26,422 bases of DNA from JBBDIX01 sp040880235. Lineage in GTDB: Bacteria; Actinomycetota; Nitriliruptoria; Nitriliruptorales; Nitriliruptoraceae. This document shows positions 1 through 7,809 of the stretch, in pieces; position 1 is the stretch's first letter; the number at the start of each line of letters is the position of its first letter. Below the pieces are notes generated by a model that worked only from the letters and a program-made list of their open reading frames with translations, searched no databases and was not told the DNA's origin. The translations under genes and the position numbers were made by a program. The DNA is taken from the NCBI GenBank assembly GCA_040880235.1, contig JBBDIX010000044.1:1-26422 (forward strand), written 5' to 3'.

Positions 1-71
1 CCGGGGGCCCCACACCGACCGCACGTCCCGGATCACGACTCCGGTCGGACGGCGGTCGGCCCCGGGCTCGA

Positions 72-1361
72 TCATCGGAACCGGGCGAGGAAGTGCCGGC
101 GACGTCCGACCCTGAGCACGAGCGTGCGGCGACCCGCCAGATCCTCGTCGGTCAGCGTGCGACCCGCGTCGGGCTCCACGACGTTGTCCAGGCGCACCGC
201 GCCCTGGTCGACGAGTCGACGCGCCTCGGAGTTGCTGCGGCTCGCCCCCACCGCCGTGAGAAGTTCCAGCAGCCCCAGTCCTTCGTCGAGACGCGTACGG
301 GGCACGTCGACCGACGGGGCCTCCGCGAGGATCTCGTCGAGGGTCGCATCATCGAGTCCCTCGAAGCTGCCCTCCCCGAACAGGGCTTCGGTGGCCTGCT
401 CGGCCGTGCGCACCCCGTCGTCCCCGTGGATGATCCGGGTCGCCTCGCGGGCGAGTTCCCGGTGGGCCACACGCGCCGCGGGGTCCTCGGTGAGCACGGC
501 CTCGAGCCGGTCGATCTCGTCGAGGTCGAGGTGGGTGAACAGCCGCAGGAACCGCGGGACGTCGGCATCGGCCGTGTTGATCCAGTACTGGTAGTAGGCG
601 TACGCCGACGTCATGGTGGCATCGAGCCAGATGGCGTTGCCCGCCGACTTGCCGAACTTCGCGCCGTCGGCGGTCGTGAGCAGCGGCCAGGTCAGCCCGT
701 ACGTCTGGGCGCCCTCCACCCGGTGGATCAGGTCGATGCCCGCGACGATGTTTCCCCACTGGTCCGATCCCCCGCACTGCAGGACGCACCCGTGGGTGCG
801 GTGGAGGTGGAGGAAGTCGTAGGCCTGCAGCAGCTGGTAGCTGAACTCGGTGTAGCTGATGCCCTGCTCGCGGTGCTCCAGGCGCCGCTTCACCGACTCC
901 CGGGCGACCATCGTGTTCACGCTGAAGTGCTTGCCGACGTCCCGGAGGAACTCGAGGTAGCCGATCCCGCCCAGCCAGTCGTGGTTGTCGAGCAGGAGTC
1001 CGTCGTCCTCGAGGTCGAGCACGTGCGACAGCTGCACGCGGATGGCGTCGAGGTGGCGTTCGATCGTGGGCTCGTCGAGCAGCTGTCGTTCGGCGTCGCG
1101 GCCCGACGGGTCGCCGATGCGGCCGGTCGCCCCGCCCGCGATCGCGATCACGCGGTGACCCATGCGCTGCATCCACGACATCGCCATCATCCCGACGAGG
1201 TTGCCGGCGTGCAGTGACGGTGCCGTGGGATCGAAACCGACGTAGAAGGTGACGGGACCCGCCGCGAACCTCTCGCGCAGTTCGTCCTCGTCGGTGACGT
1301 CCTGCAGGAAGCCGCGGGCCCGCAGCACGCCGAGCACGTCACCCGATGACGAGTCGCTCAT
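72..1361 (-). CDS. tyrS: Tyrosyl-tRNA synthetase
   Basis: Cytoplasmic class I aminoacyl-tRNA synthetase that charges tRNA-Tyr with tyrosine. The 429-residue product has the normal family length. It carries the HIGH-type signature as HAGN (residues 51-54, after GFDPTAPSL), the tyrosine/tRNA contact region GGSDQWGN near residue 197, and the KMSKS-type loop as KFGKS (235-239). The last ~70 residues resemble an S4 RNA-binding domain. An open frame continues further upstream, but that part is Arg/Gly/Pro-rich and overlaps the next gene. I therefore start at the ATG giving MSDSSSGDVL, which overlaps the stop of the upstream GYF_2 gene as ATGA, so the two are probably translationally coupled. Identification is secure; the start is well supported. 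Confidence 0.97.
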   Translation of the reverse strand: MSDSSSGDVLGVLRARGFLQDVTDEDELRERFAAGPVTFYVGFDPTAPSLHAGNLVGMMAMSWMQRMGHRVIAIAGGATGRIGDPSGRDAERQLLDEPTIERHLDAIRVQLSHVLDLEDDGLLLDNHDWLGGIGYLEFLRDVGKHFSVNTMVARESVKRRLEHREQGISYTEFSYQLLQAYDFLHLHRTHGCVLQCGGSDQWGNIVAGIDLIHRVEGAQTYGLTWPLLTTADGAKFGKSAGNAIWLDATMTSAYAYYQYWINTADADVPRFLRLFTHLDLDEIDRLEAVLTEDPAARVAHRELAREATRIIHGDDGVRTAEQATEALFGEGSFEGLDDATLDEILAEAPSVDVPRTRLDEGLGLLELLTAVGASRSNSEARRLVDQGAVRLDNVVEPDAGRTLTDEDLAGRRTLVLRVGRRRHFLARFR

Positions 1362-1570
1362 CGCAGGCCCGCCGGGGGGATCAGCGCCGAAACCTGCCCG
1401 GCCGGCGTCCAGTCCGCCATGCCGTCGGCCCACACCAGCGTGTCGGGGTCCACCGCCCCGTCGAGCACCCGCCGACGCATCGTGGCGAGGTCGACCGGGC
1501 CCACCCGGTCGTCGTCGACGAGGTGGTACCAGCGCGCCGGGTCGGGTGGTCGTTCGGTGGTCTCGTCCAC
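1358..1570 (-). CDS. Small GYF_2 (DUF4339)-domain protein
   Basis: A 70-residue protein made almost entirely of one GYF_2/DUF4339-like domain: the aromatic start WYHLVDDD, the GP pair in RVGPVDL, and the end VWADGMADWTPA all match the family pattern. Such domains are thought to bind peptides or act as adaptors and usually sit on larger membrane proteins; here the domain stands alone with no membrane segment. The GTG start is preceded by an AGGAG ribosome-binding site at about 1575-1579, and the stop overlaps the tyrS ATG as ATGA. A possible -10 box (TAGTCT on the minus strand) lies at 1611-1616. The link with tyrS is positional; no role in tRNA charging is shown. Confidence 0.8.
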   Translation of the reverse strand: MDETTERPPDPARWYHLVDDDRVGPVDLATMRRRVLDGAVDPDTLVWADGMADWTPAGQVSALIPPAGLR

Positions 1571-1750
1571 CGCGGGCTCCTGCCGGCCGGGTCACGGGAT
1601 CGGACGACGCAGACTACCGACGGTCACCCGCGACCCGTCCGCGGATGCGGCATGCGGGCTCGCTACCGTGTCGCGACCGCACACCCCGTCACCCCTCCCC
1701 CTGCGCCCCCGCATCCCCGCCCTGAGACGTGGGTCCCCATGGAGCCTTCC

Positions 1751-1957
1751 ATGTCCGACTGCCGTTGCCGCTCCCTGAACGTGGTCAGCGGGGACCTCGC
1801 TGGCGACCTCGTGCGCACACACCTGCAGCAGCGTCGCACGGACGGAATGGGACGTGCCGTGCACGTCTGTCCCGACACGGACACGGAGTGGGTCGAGGAG
1901 CGCGACCCGACCGGGTATGGGGAGGACGTGGTCGTCCTACGGCGTCGCAACCGCTGA
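1751..1957 (+). CDS. Small Cys-containing protein, unrecognised
   Basis: Predicted 68-residue soluble protein that I do not recognise. It begins MSDCRCRSLN, with a CxC pair at residues 4 and 6, has a third Cys before PDTDTEW in the second half, and ends in a basic RRRNR tail. CxC plus a later Cys could bind metal, but that is a guess. Third codon positions are strongly G/C, as in neighbouring real genes. GGAG at 1741-1744 is well spaced for the ATG at 1751; an in-frame ATG at 1739 would add four residues. A TACCGT -10-like element sits at 1664-1669. It is divergent from the GYF_2/tyrS pair and converges on alaX. An open frame on the opposite strand is rich in Arg and Ser and looks like a shadow. 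Confidence 0.6.
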   Translation: MSDCRCRSLNVVSGDLAGDLVRTHLQQRRTDGMGRAVHVCPDTDTEWVEERDPTGYGEDVVVLRRRNR

Positions 1958-1986
1958 GTCGAACGGGCCAGGCCGTACGAGCCGTC

Positions 1987-2712
1987 TCACTCGTCCGCGT
2001 CGTCCACGACCAGTCGGATCCGGCGGAAGCCCTTCCCCTTCGACTCGACCTTCGCGATGCGCACCCGGCCCACCTCGGTCGTGTCGCGCACGTGGGTCCC
2101 CCCGTCGGCCTGCCGGTCGAGTCCCACGATGTCGACCACCCGCACCTGGCGCAGGGACGCGGGCAGCAGGGACACCTTCGTGCGGATGAGCGACGGATCC
2201 AGGTCGGCCTCGTCGCGTGGCAGGAACGAGATCTCCACCGGCCGCGCCGCGGCGATCTGCCGGTTGAGCTCGTCCTCGAGCACGTCCCGGTCGTCCGGGT
2301 CCCAGTCGGGCAGCTCGAAGTCGAGGCGCCCGACGCCGGGCTCCATGTTCCCGCCGGTGACCGGGGAGGCGTGGCGCTGCCACACCACCCCGCACAGTGC
2401 ATGCATCGCGGTGTGGGTGCGCATCAGTCGGTGGCGACGGTCCCACTCGAGTTCACCGCGCAGCGACGTCCCCGTCGACGGCAGACCGCCCTCGAGCCAG
2501 TGCCACACCCCACGGGCATCGTCCTCGACCCGCACGACCGACAGGCGATCGTCACCGAGCACGAGCGCGCCGACGTCGTGTGGCTGTCCGCCTCCACCGG
2601 GGTAGAACACGGTGCGGTCGAGCAGCACGCGCCCGTCGTCGGGGTCGACGTCGACGACGGTGGCGTCCATCGTCCGCGCGTACTGGTCCGTGGAGTAGAT
2701 GCGGTCCGTCAT
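1987..2712 (-). CDS. AlaX-type alanyl-tRNA editing protein
   Basis: Free-standing relative of the editing domain of alanyl-tRNA synthetase, predicted to hydrolyse mischarged Ser- or Gly-tRNA-Ala in the cytoplasm. The 241 residues show an N-terminal FYPGGGGQP segment (36-44), the zinc motif HTAMH (100-104) and the second metal motif DGGTH (203-207). The usual Cys of the second motif (CxGTH-like) is replaced by Asp203, a variant I believe also occurs in some AlaX proteins. Length and order fit an AlaX-M type (beta-barrel plus editing domain). I start at the ATG giving MTDRIYSTDQ; the longer frame upstream lies inside the DUF5318 gene. It follows DUF5318 with only 2 bases between, so it is probably in the same transcript. 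Confidence 0.9.
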   Translation of the reverse strand: MTDRIYSTDQYARTMDATVVDVDPDDGRVLLDRTVFYPGGGGQPHDVGALVLGDDRLSVVRVEDDARGVWHWLEGGLPSTGTSLRGELEWDRRHRLMRTHTAMHALCGVVWQRHASPVTGGNMEPGVGRLDFELPDWDPDDRDVLEDELNRQIAAARPVEISFLPRDEADLDPSLIRTKVSLLPASLRQVRVVDIVGLDRQADGGTHVRDTTEVGRVRIAKVESKGKGFRRIRLVVDDADE

Positions 2713-2714
2713 GG

Positions 2715-3086
2715 TCACCCGATGTTCGCGTCTGGACGGGCGGTGAGCAGGAACGACTCGACGAGGTGGTGCCAGTGACAGGCCCGGCACACCTCGACGA
2801 CGTAGACCTGCAGGTCACCGTGACGATCCACCAGGTGGGTCAGCGACTCGTCGGTGACCGCGCGCCCCCCGGGAGCACGGGAGTCCCCGTCGAACACGTA
2901 GGTCACGTGGACCAGCAACTCGTCGCACAGGGGGCAGGGATGATCGGTCGTCCGGGAGAGGTGTTCGGCCGCGCGCAGCAGGTCCGGGTGCGCATCACGC
3001 ACGTCGTCGACGGCGCAGGCGCCCGAGGCGACGTCGGCGAGCACGGATCGCCGACGAAGGCGGTAGTCGATCCGTCCCTTGCGCAT
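2715..3086 (-). CDS. DUF5318 family protein
   Basis: A 123-residue protein beginning MRKGRIDYRLRRR, resembling the actinobacterial DUF5318 family of unknown function. Two cysteine pairs, CPLC at 51-54 and CRAC at 100-103 with nearby histidines (HWHH), suggest a zinc-ribbon-like fold. There is no signal peptide or membrane segment. The ATG at 3086 is chosen because AGGAG lies at about 3092-3096 on the minus strand with good spacing, and because family members start with this sequence; the longer open frame upstream runs through the hairpin that follows sodN. It is the first gene of a likely two-gene unit with alaX. Family assignment is from memory of the sequence pattern; function is unknown. 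Confidence 0.8.
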   Translation of the reverse strand: MRKGRIDYRLRRRSVLADVASGACAVDDVRDAHPDLLRAAEHLSRTTDHPCPLCDELLVHVTYVFDGDSRAPGGRAVTDESLTHLVDRHGDLQVYVVEVCRACHWHHLVESFLLTARPDANIG

Positions 3087-3139
3087 GATCGGCTCCTGTC
3101 GATCCGGGCGCGAGGTCCCGACAGGCGTCCGACCAGGAT

Positions 3140-3183
3140 ATGACGGCGGCACCGCACCCGCACGGGCACGGTGCCGCCGTCAT
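3140..3183 (-). terminator. Perfect 15-bp stem hairpin after sodN
   Basis: Bases 3140-3154 are the exact reverse complement of 3169-3183, with a 14-base loop that can add a small CCC/GGG inner stem. It begins 8 bases past the sodN stop and is not followed by a T-run on either strand. It therefore resembles the U-tract-less hairpin terminators common in GC-rich actinobacteria. It separates sodN from DUF5318-alaX. Confidence 0.7.
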
Positions 3184-3190
3184 GGGGTCG

Positions 3191-3625
3191 TCAGCTGGTC
3201 ATCCAGTCGGGCTTGCCGCCCTTGGTCGCCCAGAAGATGTCGGAGATCTCGTCGATCTTCGCCAGCAGGTCTTCACCCGCTGCCGTGTCCATCGTCTTCT
3301 TGGCGTCTCCGGCTGCCTTGATCGCGAGCCAGAACTTCTCGTGGAGGTCGGGGTACTCCTCCAGGTGGTTGGGCTTGAAGTAGTCCGTCCACAGCACCGA
3401 CAGGTGGTGCTTGACGAGCTCTGCCCGCTCCTCCTTGATGGAGATGCACCGCGCGCGGAACACCTCGTCGTCCGAATCGTGGTACTTCTTCGCCACCTCG
3501 AGCACCGACTCGGCCTCGATGCGCGCCTGCGCGGGGTTGTAGACACCGCACATCAGGTCGCAGTGAGCGTCGACGCGGGTGATCTCGGGCGCGAACAGCC
3601 TGCGGATCAGGTTCCTGGTGGTCAT
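3191..3625 (-). CDS. sodN: Nickel-type superoxide dismutase
   Basis: Ni-SOD, which dismutates superoxide in the cytoplasm as a homohexamer. The 144-residue precursor has a 20-residue leader (MTTRNLIRRLFAPEITRVDA) that must be removed so that His21 becomes the N-terminus. The mature start is HCDLMCGVY, followed by the family sequence NPAQARIEAES and, later, IKEERAELVKHH and LWTDYFKP, ending IDEISDIFW. Nickel ligands His1, Cys2 and Cys6 (mature numbering) are present. The normal Pro5 of the nickel hook HCDLPCGVY is Met here. The ATG at 3625 is preceded by GAGGAG at about 3635-3640. Divergent from sodX, its maturation protease, across a 101-bp shared control region; a TACTCT -10-like box for sodN lies at 3663-3668. 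Confidence 0.96.
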   Translation of the reverse strand: MTTRNLIRRLFAPEITRVDAHCDLMCGVYNPAQARIEAESVLEVAKKYHDSDDEVFRARCISIKEERAELVKHHLSVLWTDYFKPNHLEEYPDLHEKFWLAIKAAGDAKKTMDTAAGEDLLAKIDEISDIFWATKGGKPDWMTS

Positions 3626-3726
3626 GTGGTCGGACTCCTCGTCGTCGGGACCATCGATGTCGAGAGTAGTCACCGTCCTGTCCACCGGCGACCGGCCGCA
3701 CCCCCGCAGAACGGACAGGACCGGAC

Positions 3727-4092
3727 ATGCCAGCACGTGGGCTCCTCGCCCTGGTCGCCCTCGGCGCGGCAGGCGTCGGGCTGCGCCGCCGACTCGTCGA
3801 GGTCGCCGGTGCGTCGATGGAGCCGACACTCGTGGCGGGGGAACACCTCGTGACGATCCCGGCGATCCGACGCCTGCTGCGCGTGGGACGCATCGTCGTG
3901 CTGGAGGAACCGGACGTCGCGGATCACCTCGTGGTCAAACGCGTCACCCGCGTGAACGGCGACCGCATCGAGGTGCAGGGAGACGCCGGGCACCGTTCGA
4001 CCGACAGCCGCGACTGGGGACCCGTTCCGGTGACGTCGGTCCGCTCAGTGGTGGTCTGCCGCTGGCCTCGCGTCCGGGACGTGCTCCTCTGA
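3727..4092 (+). CDS. sodX: Ni-SOD maturation protease (S26 family)
   Basis: Signal-peptidase-like serine protease predicted to cut the SodN leader before His21. The 121 residues begin with a short hydrophobic N-terminus (about 4-19). The catalytic Ser lies in GASMEPTL (Ser30) and the catalytic Lys in VVKRV (Lys71), the Ser-Lys dyad of S26 peptidases. The C-terminal box GDAGHRSTDSRDWGPV matches the conserved end of the family. Its small size and divergent position next to sodN distinguish it from general type I signal peptidase. The ATG at 3727 has a weak AGGAC-type ribosome site upstream. It converges with the cca gene, with 9 bases between the stops. Confidence 0.93.
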   Translation: MPARGLLALVALGAAGVGLRRRLVEVAGASMEPTLVAGEHLVTIPAIRRLLRVGRIVVLEEPDVADHLVVKRVTRVNGDRIEVQGDAGHRSTDSRDWGPVPVTSVRSVVVCRWPRVRDVLL

Positions 4093-4101
4093 ACGACGCG
4101 G

Positions 4102-5577
4102 TCACCCGTCGTCGGATCCGCGCTCCGGGTGCTCGGCCCACCACGCGTCGAGCGCAGCCAGCGCCTCCTGCTCGGTCATCTCGCCCTGATCGAGCCGCAG
4201 CTCGAGCAGGTGGTTCCACGCGTCGCCGACCAGTGGCCCCGGCCGGATCCCCAGGTGTCGCATGATCTGGTTGCCGTCCACGGCCGGTCGGACCGCGTCG
4301 ATCTGCTCCCGCGACCGCAGTTCGTCGACCCGTTCCTCGAGTTCGTCAACCCGTCGCTGGATGCTCGCGGCCTTGCGCGCACTGCCGGTCGTGACGTCAG
4401 CCCGGGTCAACCGGTTGAGGCGCTCGAACAGGTCGCCCGCATCCCGGACGTAGCGACGCACCGCCGAGTCGGTCCACCCCTGCTGGTACGTGTGGAACCG
4501 CAGGTGCATCCGCACGAGATCGCTGACGGCTCGTATCGTCTCCCTGTCGACGCGCAGGTCCCGCAGTCGTTGGCGTGCCATGCGCGCCCCGACGACATCG
4601 TGGTGGTGGAACGTGACCGTCCCGTCGTCGTGGATCGTCCGGGTGGAGGGTTTGCCGATGTCGTGCAGCAGCGCCGCGAGGCGCAGCACCACGTCGGGCT
4701 GGGCGTCGGGCTCCAGCGCCTGCACGTTCTCCACCACGGCGAGCGTGTGGAGGTACACGTCCTTGTGGCGATGGGCGGGGTCCCAGCACTCGCGAAGCTC
4801 GTCGAGTTCGGGCACCACCCACCGTGCCATCCCGGACTCGACCAGCAGCTCGATGCCTCGTCGCGGATGTCGCGATGCGAGGAGCTTGACGAGTTCGTCT
4901 CGGATCCGTTCGGCGGAGATCGTCTCCAGTTCGGCGACCATGTCCCGTGCCGCGGCGCCCGTCGCCGGATCGACCTCGGCATCCAGCGTCGCGGAGAACC
5001 TGGCGAGCCGGACCATGCGCAGGGGGTCGTCACCGAACGAGGTCCGCGGATCGATCGGTGTGCGCAGCAGCCGCCGCCGAAGGTCCCCGAGTCCGCCGAA
5101 CGGGTCGACGAACGCGAAGTCGGGGACCCGCACGGCCATGGCGTTCACGGTGAGGTCCCGGCGGGCGAGGTCCTCCTCGATCGTCGACCCGTAGGTCACC
5201 TCCGGGTGGCGCGATCCCGGCTGGTACCGATCCGATCGATAGGTCGTGATCTCGATCAGGCGCGCCGGGTGACCCGGTTGCTCCCGCTGGCAGGACACCG
5301 TCCCGAACTCGGCCCCGGTGAGCCACACGGCCGTGGCCCAGGGTGCGATGATCCGTTCGGTGTCCTGTGGCAGGGCGGACGTCGCGAAGTCGAGGTCGAT
5401 CGTGGACAGCTCGCCGACGTCCCCCGCGGCGAGCAGGGTGTCGCGCACCGTGCCCCCCACCAGGTGCAGTTCGTGTCCCGCCGCGGCAAACCGCTCCCCC
5501 AGTTCGCGCACCTCCGGGTACACGTCGACCAGCCGCCCGAGCTGGGCAGCCTGTGCAGCGGTGAGTTGCTGGTTCAC
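4102..5577 (-). CDS. cca: CCA-adding tRNA nucleotidyltransferase
   Basis: Adds or repairs the 3'-CCA end of tRNAs. The 491-residue product has the nucleotidyltransferase signature GGTVRD (41-46), the catalytic DLD acids (61-63), the RRDLTVNAMA box (139-148), a tRNA-binding head region and an HD domain with LLHDIGKP (303-310). This is the long actinobacterial PcnA/Rv3907c architecture. The GTG at 5577 is chosen because it places about 35 residues before the GG signature, as in relatives; the longer frame upstream has no credible coding character and overlaps the divergent ydbS-like start. No clear Shine-Dalgarno is visible, so the start is less certain than the identity. Divergent from the PH-domain pair, 62 bp apart. 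Confidence 0.94.
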   Translation of the reverse strand: MNQQLTAAQAAQLGRLVDVYPEVRELGERFAAAGHELHLVGGTVRDTLLAAGDVGELSTIDLDFATSALPQDTERIIAPWATAVWLTGAEFGTVSCQREQPGHPARLIEITTYRSDRYQPGSRHPEVTYGSTIEEDLARRDLTVNAMAVRVPDFAFVDPFGGLGDLRRRLLRTPIDPRTSFGDDPLRMVRLARFSATLDAEVDPATGAAARDMVAELETISAERIRDELVKLLASRHPRRGIELLVESGMARWVVPELDELRECWDPAHRHKDVYLHTLAVVENVQALEPDAQPDVVLRLAALLHDIGKPSTRTIHDDGTVTFHHHDVVGARMARQRLRDLRVDRETIRAVSDLVRMHLRFHTYQQGWTDSAVRRYVRDAGDLFERLNRLTRADVTTGSARKAASIQRRVDELEERVDELRSREQIDAVRPAVDGNQIMRHLGIRPGPLVGDAWNHLLELRLDQGEMTEQEALAALDAWWAEHPERGSDDG

Positions 5578-5639
5578 TCGGAGGGACTCGCCGGTCGACG
5601 GCGTGGCGAGACTACTGAGACACGGAGGGTGGCCGAGTC

Positions 5640-6236
5640 GTGACGCCCGAGGGACCCGACCGGCCGGCACCCCGACCCGGTCCACCGGACGCCGCAGCAC
5701 GTGTCGAGGTCGCCGAACCCGACGACACGCCGGCTGCGCCGTACCTCGACGAGCGGGACCGCCGACTCGAACCGTCCGTACGTGTCGTGTGGCGGCTGCG
5801 CAGTGCGCTCGGACTGCTCCCCGTCGTGATCGTGCTCGTCGCCGCAGCCACACTCCTGCCGGCCCGGTTCCAGTGGCCGCTGACGCTGCTGCTGATCCTC
5901 GGGGCCGTCGCGCACGTCGCGTGGCTCCCGGGCGCACGGTGGCGACGCTGGCACTGGCGACTCGCGGTCCGCGCCCTCGAACTCGACCATGGCGTGCTGA
6001 TCCACCGCAGAGAGGCCGTTCCCTACTTCCGCATCCAGCAGATCGACATCACGACCGGACCCCTCGACCGGCTCCTCGGGCTGGCGTCACTGGAGGTGAC
6101 CACGGCGTCTGCCTCGGGCTCTGCCGTGCTCCCCGGGCTGGGCCGGGACCAGGCCCCGGACGTACGCCGAGAACTGCTCGCACGGTCACGCGCCGCACTC
6201 ACGTCACACCCCGACGAGGGTCGCGATGCCGTCTGA
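5640..6236 (+). CDS. PH-domain membrane protein, YdbS-like
   Basis: A 198-residue protein with a Pro/Asp-rich N-terminus (1-45), two closely spaced membrane helices (about 56-75 and 78-96), and a bacterial PH (bPH_2, formerly DUF304) domain. The domain carries the hallmark VPYFRIQQIDITTGPLDRLLG around residues 117-137, followed by LASLEVTTASASG. The GTG start at 5640 has GGAGGG about 10 bases upstream. The gene overlaps the following YdbT-like gene by 11 bases. The ydbS-ydbT pair is widespread in Gram-positive bacteria; in Bacillus it has been linked to envelope stress and bacteriocin resistance, but its molecular role is not settled. Function here is inferred only from this family resemblance. 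Confidence 0.85.
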   Translation: MTPEGPDRPAPRPGPPDAAARVEVAEPDDTPAAPYLDERDRRLEPSVRVVWRLRSALGLLPVVIVLVAAATLLPARFQWPLTLLLILGAVAHVAWLPGARWRRWHWRLAVRALELDHGVLIHRREAVPYFRIQQIDITTGPLDRLLGLASLEVTTASASGSAVLPGLGRDQAPDVRRELLARSRAALTSHPDEGRDAV

Positions 6237-7809
6237 TCCCCCGCCGCCGACCGGTGCCCGGGTCGGCGAGCCCGCGCCCGAGGACCTGCCGCACTTCGCG
6301 ACGCCGTCGCGTCTGCATCCGCTGTCGGTCGTCATCGGTGTCCCGTTCACCCAGATCGTGCAGGCGCTGTTCGTCCCCGCGGCCGCGCTGCTGACCACCG
6401 GGGCCCGGCTCACGATCGGACTGGTCATCGGCGTCGTGGTCGTCGGCTCGGTCGTGCGCATCCTCGCGTGGCAGCGATTCCGGTTCTCGTTCGACGGGCA
6501 GGTGCTGCGCATCTCGTCGGGGGTCGTGCGTCGCGGGCACCGGAGCGTCGACGTGGGCCGCATCCAGCAGGTCGAGATCGAACGACCCCTGCTCCAACGT
6601 CTGACCGGCACGGCGACCCTGCACGTGGAGACGGCGGGCGGGTCGTCGGAGCCTGCCGTGCGCCTGGCCGTGCTCGATCGGCACGATGCCGAGCAGTTGC
6701 GCCATGCGCTGCGTGCCCGGCGTGACGGGATCGACGGGGGCAGAGGGCACGACGACGCGGTCGCGGACGACCGCCTGGTGCTCGCGCTGGGACACGGCCG
6801 GGTCATGCTCGCGGCCGTCACCGGGGTGCAGCTCTTCGTGCTGCCCGCGCTGGTCGGTGGAGCACTCCAGCTCGCCGGCGGGAGACTCACGGGGTGGATC
6901 GAGCAGGGCGTCGACCTGTTGCTGTCCGAACGCGACCTGCTGCCCGAGTCGCCCGTCGCAACCGGTGTCGGCATCACCATCGTGGTGCTGGCCCTCGCCG
7001 TCACGGCCGCCGCCGTCGTCGGGCTGGTCCGCGACGGAGGGTTCCGCCTCGAACGGTCCGGCACCGACCTGGTGGTGCGCCGGGGACTCGTGGGGACGCA
7101 CGACTCGACGGTGCCCCTGCCCCGGGTGCAGCTCGTGGAGGTGGTTCGCAACCCGCTCCGGCGCCTCCTGGGGTTCGCGAGCCTGCGCATCCACTCCGCG
7201 GGTGGGGCCGGCGGACCGGACCGGCGCGTGACGATCCCCCTGGTGCCCACCCACGACGTCCCCTCCCTGCTCACCGAACTGCTGCCGGCACTCGACGAGG
7301 TCCCCGAACTGGTCGCGCATCCCGCGGCCGCACGCCGACGGGCGCTGTGGCGCTGGTTGCGTCCCTCGACGACGCTCGCCGTGGTCGTGTGGACCGCGAC
7401 CCACCTCGTCGACCTGTCGGTCCACCTTCCCGGGGACGTCCCGTGGGTCACGGTCGTGCGCCTGTTGGTCCTCGCGATGCTGCCCGTCGCGGCGGGGCTC
7501 GCACTCGCCGACCATCGGCACCTCGCCCACGGGATCGACGATCGGATCGTGGTGACCCGCCGAGGCGCGCTGTCGTCGACGCTGCGACTGGCACCCCTCG
7601 GCCGGGTCCAGGCCGTCACGTCCCGTGCGAACCCGTTCCAGCGTCACCTCGGGCTGCAGACCCTGACCGCGCACCTGGCAGGCCCCGGCGGCGACCTGGA
7701 GGTGCTCGACGTCGGGGACGCGCGCGCCGACGACCTGCGCGAACGACTCGTCGAGCACGCCGCCGCGTCGCTCAGATCTCCAACAGGATCGTCACCGGGC
7801 CGTCATTGA
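6226..7809 (+). CDS. Multi-PH-domain membrane protein, YdbT-like
   Basis: A 527-residue membrane protein with repeated units of two hydrophobic helices followed by a bPH_2 domain. Three PH signatures are visible: RSVDVGRIQQVEIERPLLQRL, DSTVPLPRVQLVEVVRNPLRRLLG, and LAPLGRVQAVTSRANPFQRHLG, each preceded by helical pairs (about 40-75, 185-265 and 378-425). The length and three-domain plan match YdbT. The ATG at 6226 lies inside the end of the YdbS-like gene, so expression is likely coupled and the two products probably form one complex. Its 3' end overlaps the opposite-strand dtd gene by 38 bases. No enzymatic residues are evident. Confidence 0.87.
   Translation: MPSDPPPPTGARVGEPAPEDLPHFATPSRLHPLSVVIGVPFTQIVQALFVPAAALLTTGARLTIGLVIGVVVVGSVVRILAWQRFRFSFDGQVLRISSGVVRRGHRSVDVGRIQQVEIERPLLQRLTGTATLHVETAGGSSEPAVRLAVLDRHDAEQLRHALRARRDGIDGGRGHDDAVADDRLVLALGHGRVMLAAVTGVQLFVLPALVGGALQLAGGRLTGWIEQGVDLLLSERDLLPESPVATGVGITIVVLALAVTAAAVVGLVRDGGFRLERSGTDLVVRRGLVGTHDSTVPLPRVQLVEVVRNPLRRLLGFASLRIHSAGGAGGPDRRVTIPLVPTHDVPSLLTELLPALDEVPELVAHPAAARRRALWRWLRPSTTLAVVVWTATHLVDLSVHLPGDVPWVTVVRLLVLAMLPVAAGLALADHRHLAHGIDDRIVVTRRGALSSTLRLAPLGRVQAVTSRANPFQRHLGLQTLTAHLAGPGGDLEVLDVGDARADDLRERLVEHAAASLRSPTGSSPGRH

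Noticed and set aside
15..59. Inverted repeat CCGACCGC / GCGGTCGG (15-22, 52-59) after tyrS as a terminator
   Set aside because: Only 8 bp of stem with a 29-base loop, and alternative pairings with 41-48; too weak in such GC-rich DNA.
93..1217. Long plus-strand open frame opposite tyrS
   Set aside because: It is the shadow of tyrS on the other strand in a GC-rich genome; the product has no domain pattern, and tyrS motifs are complete on the minus strand.
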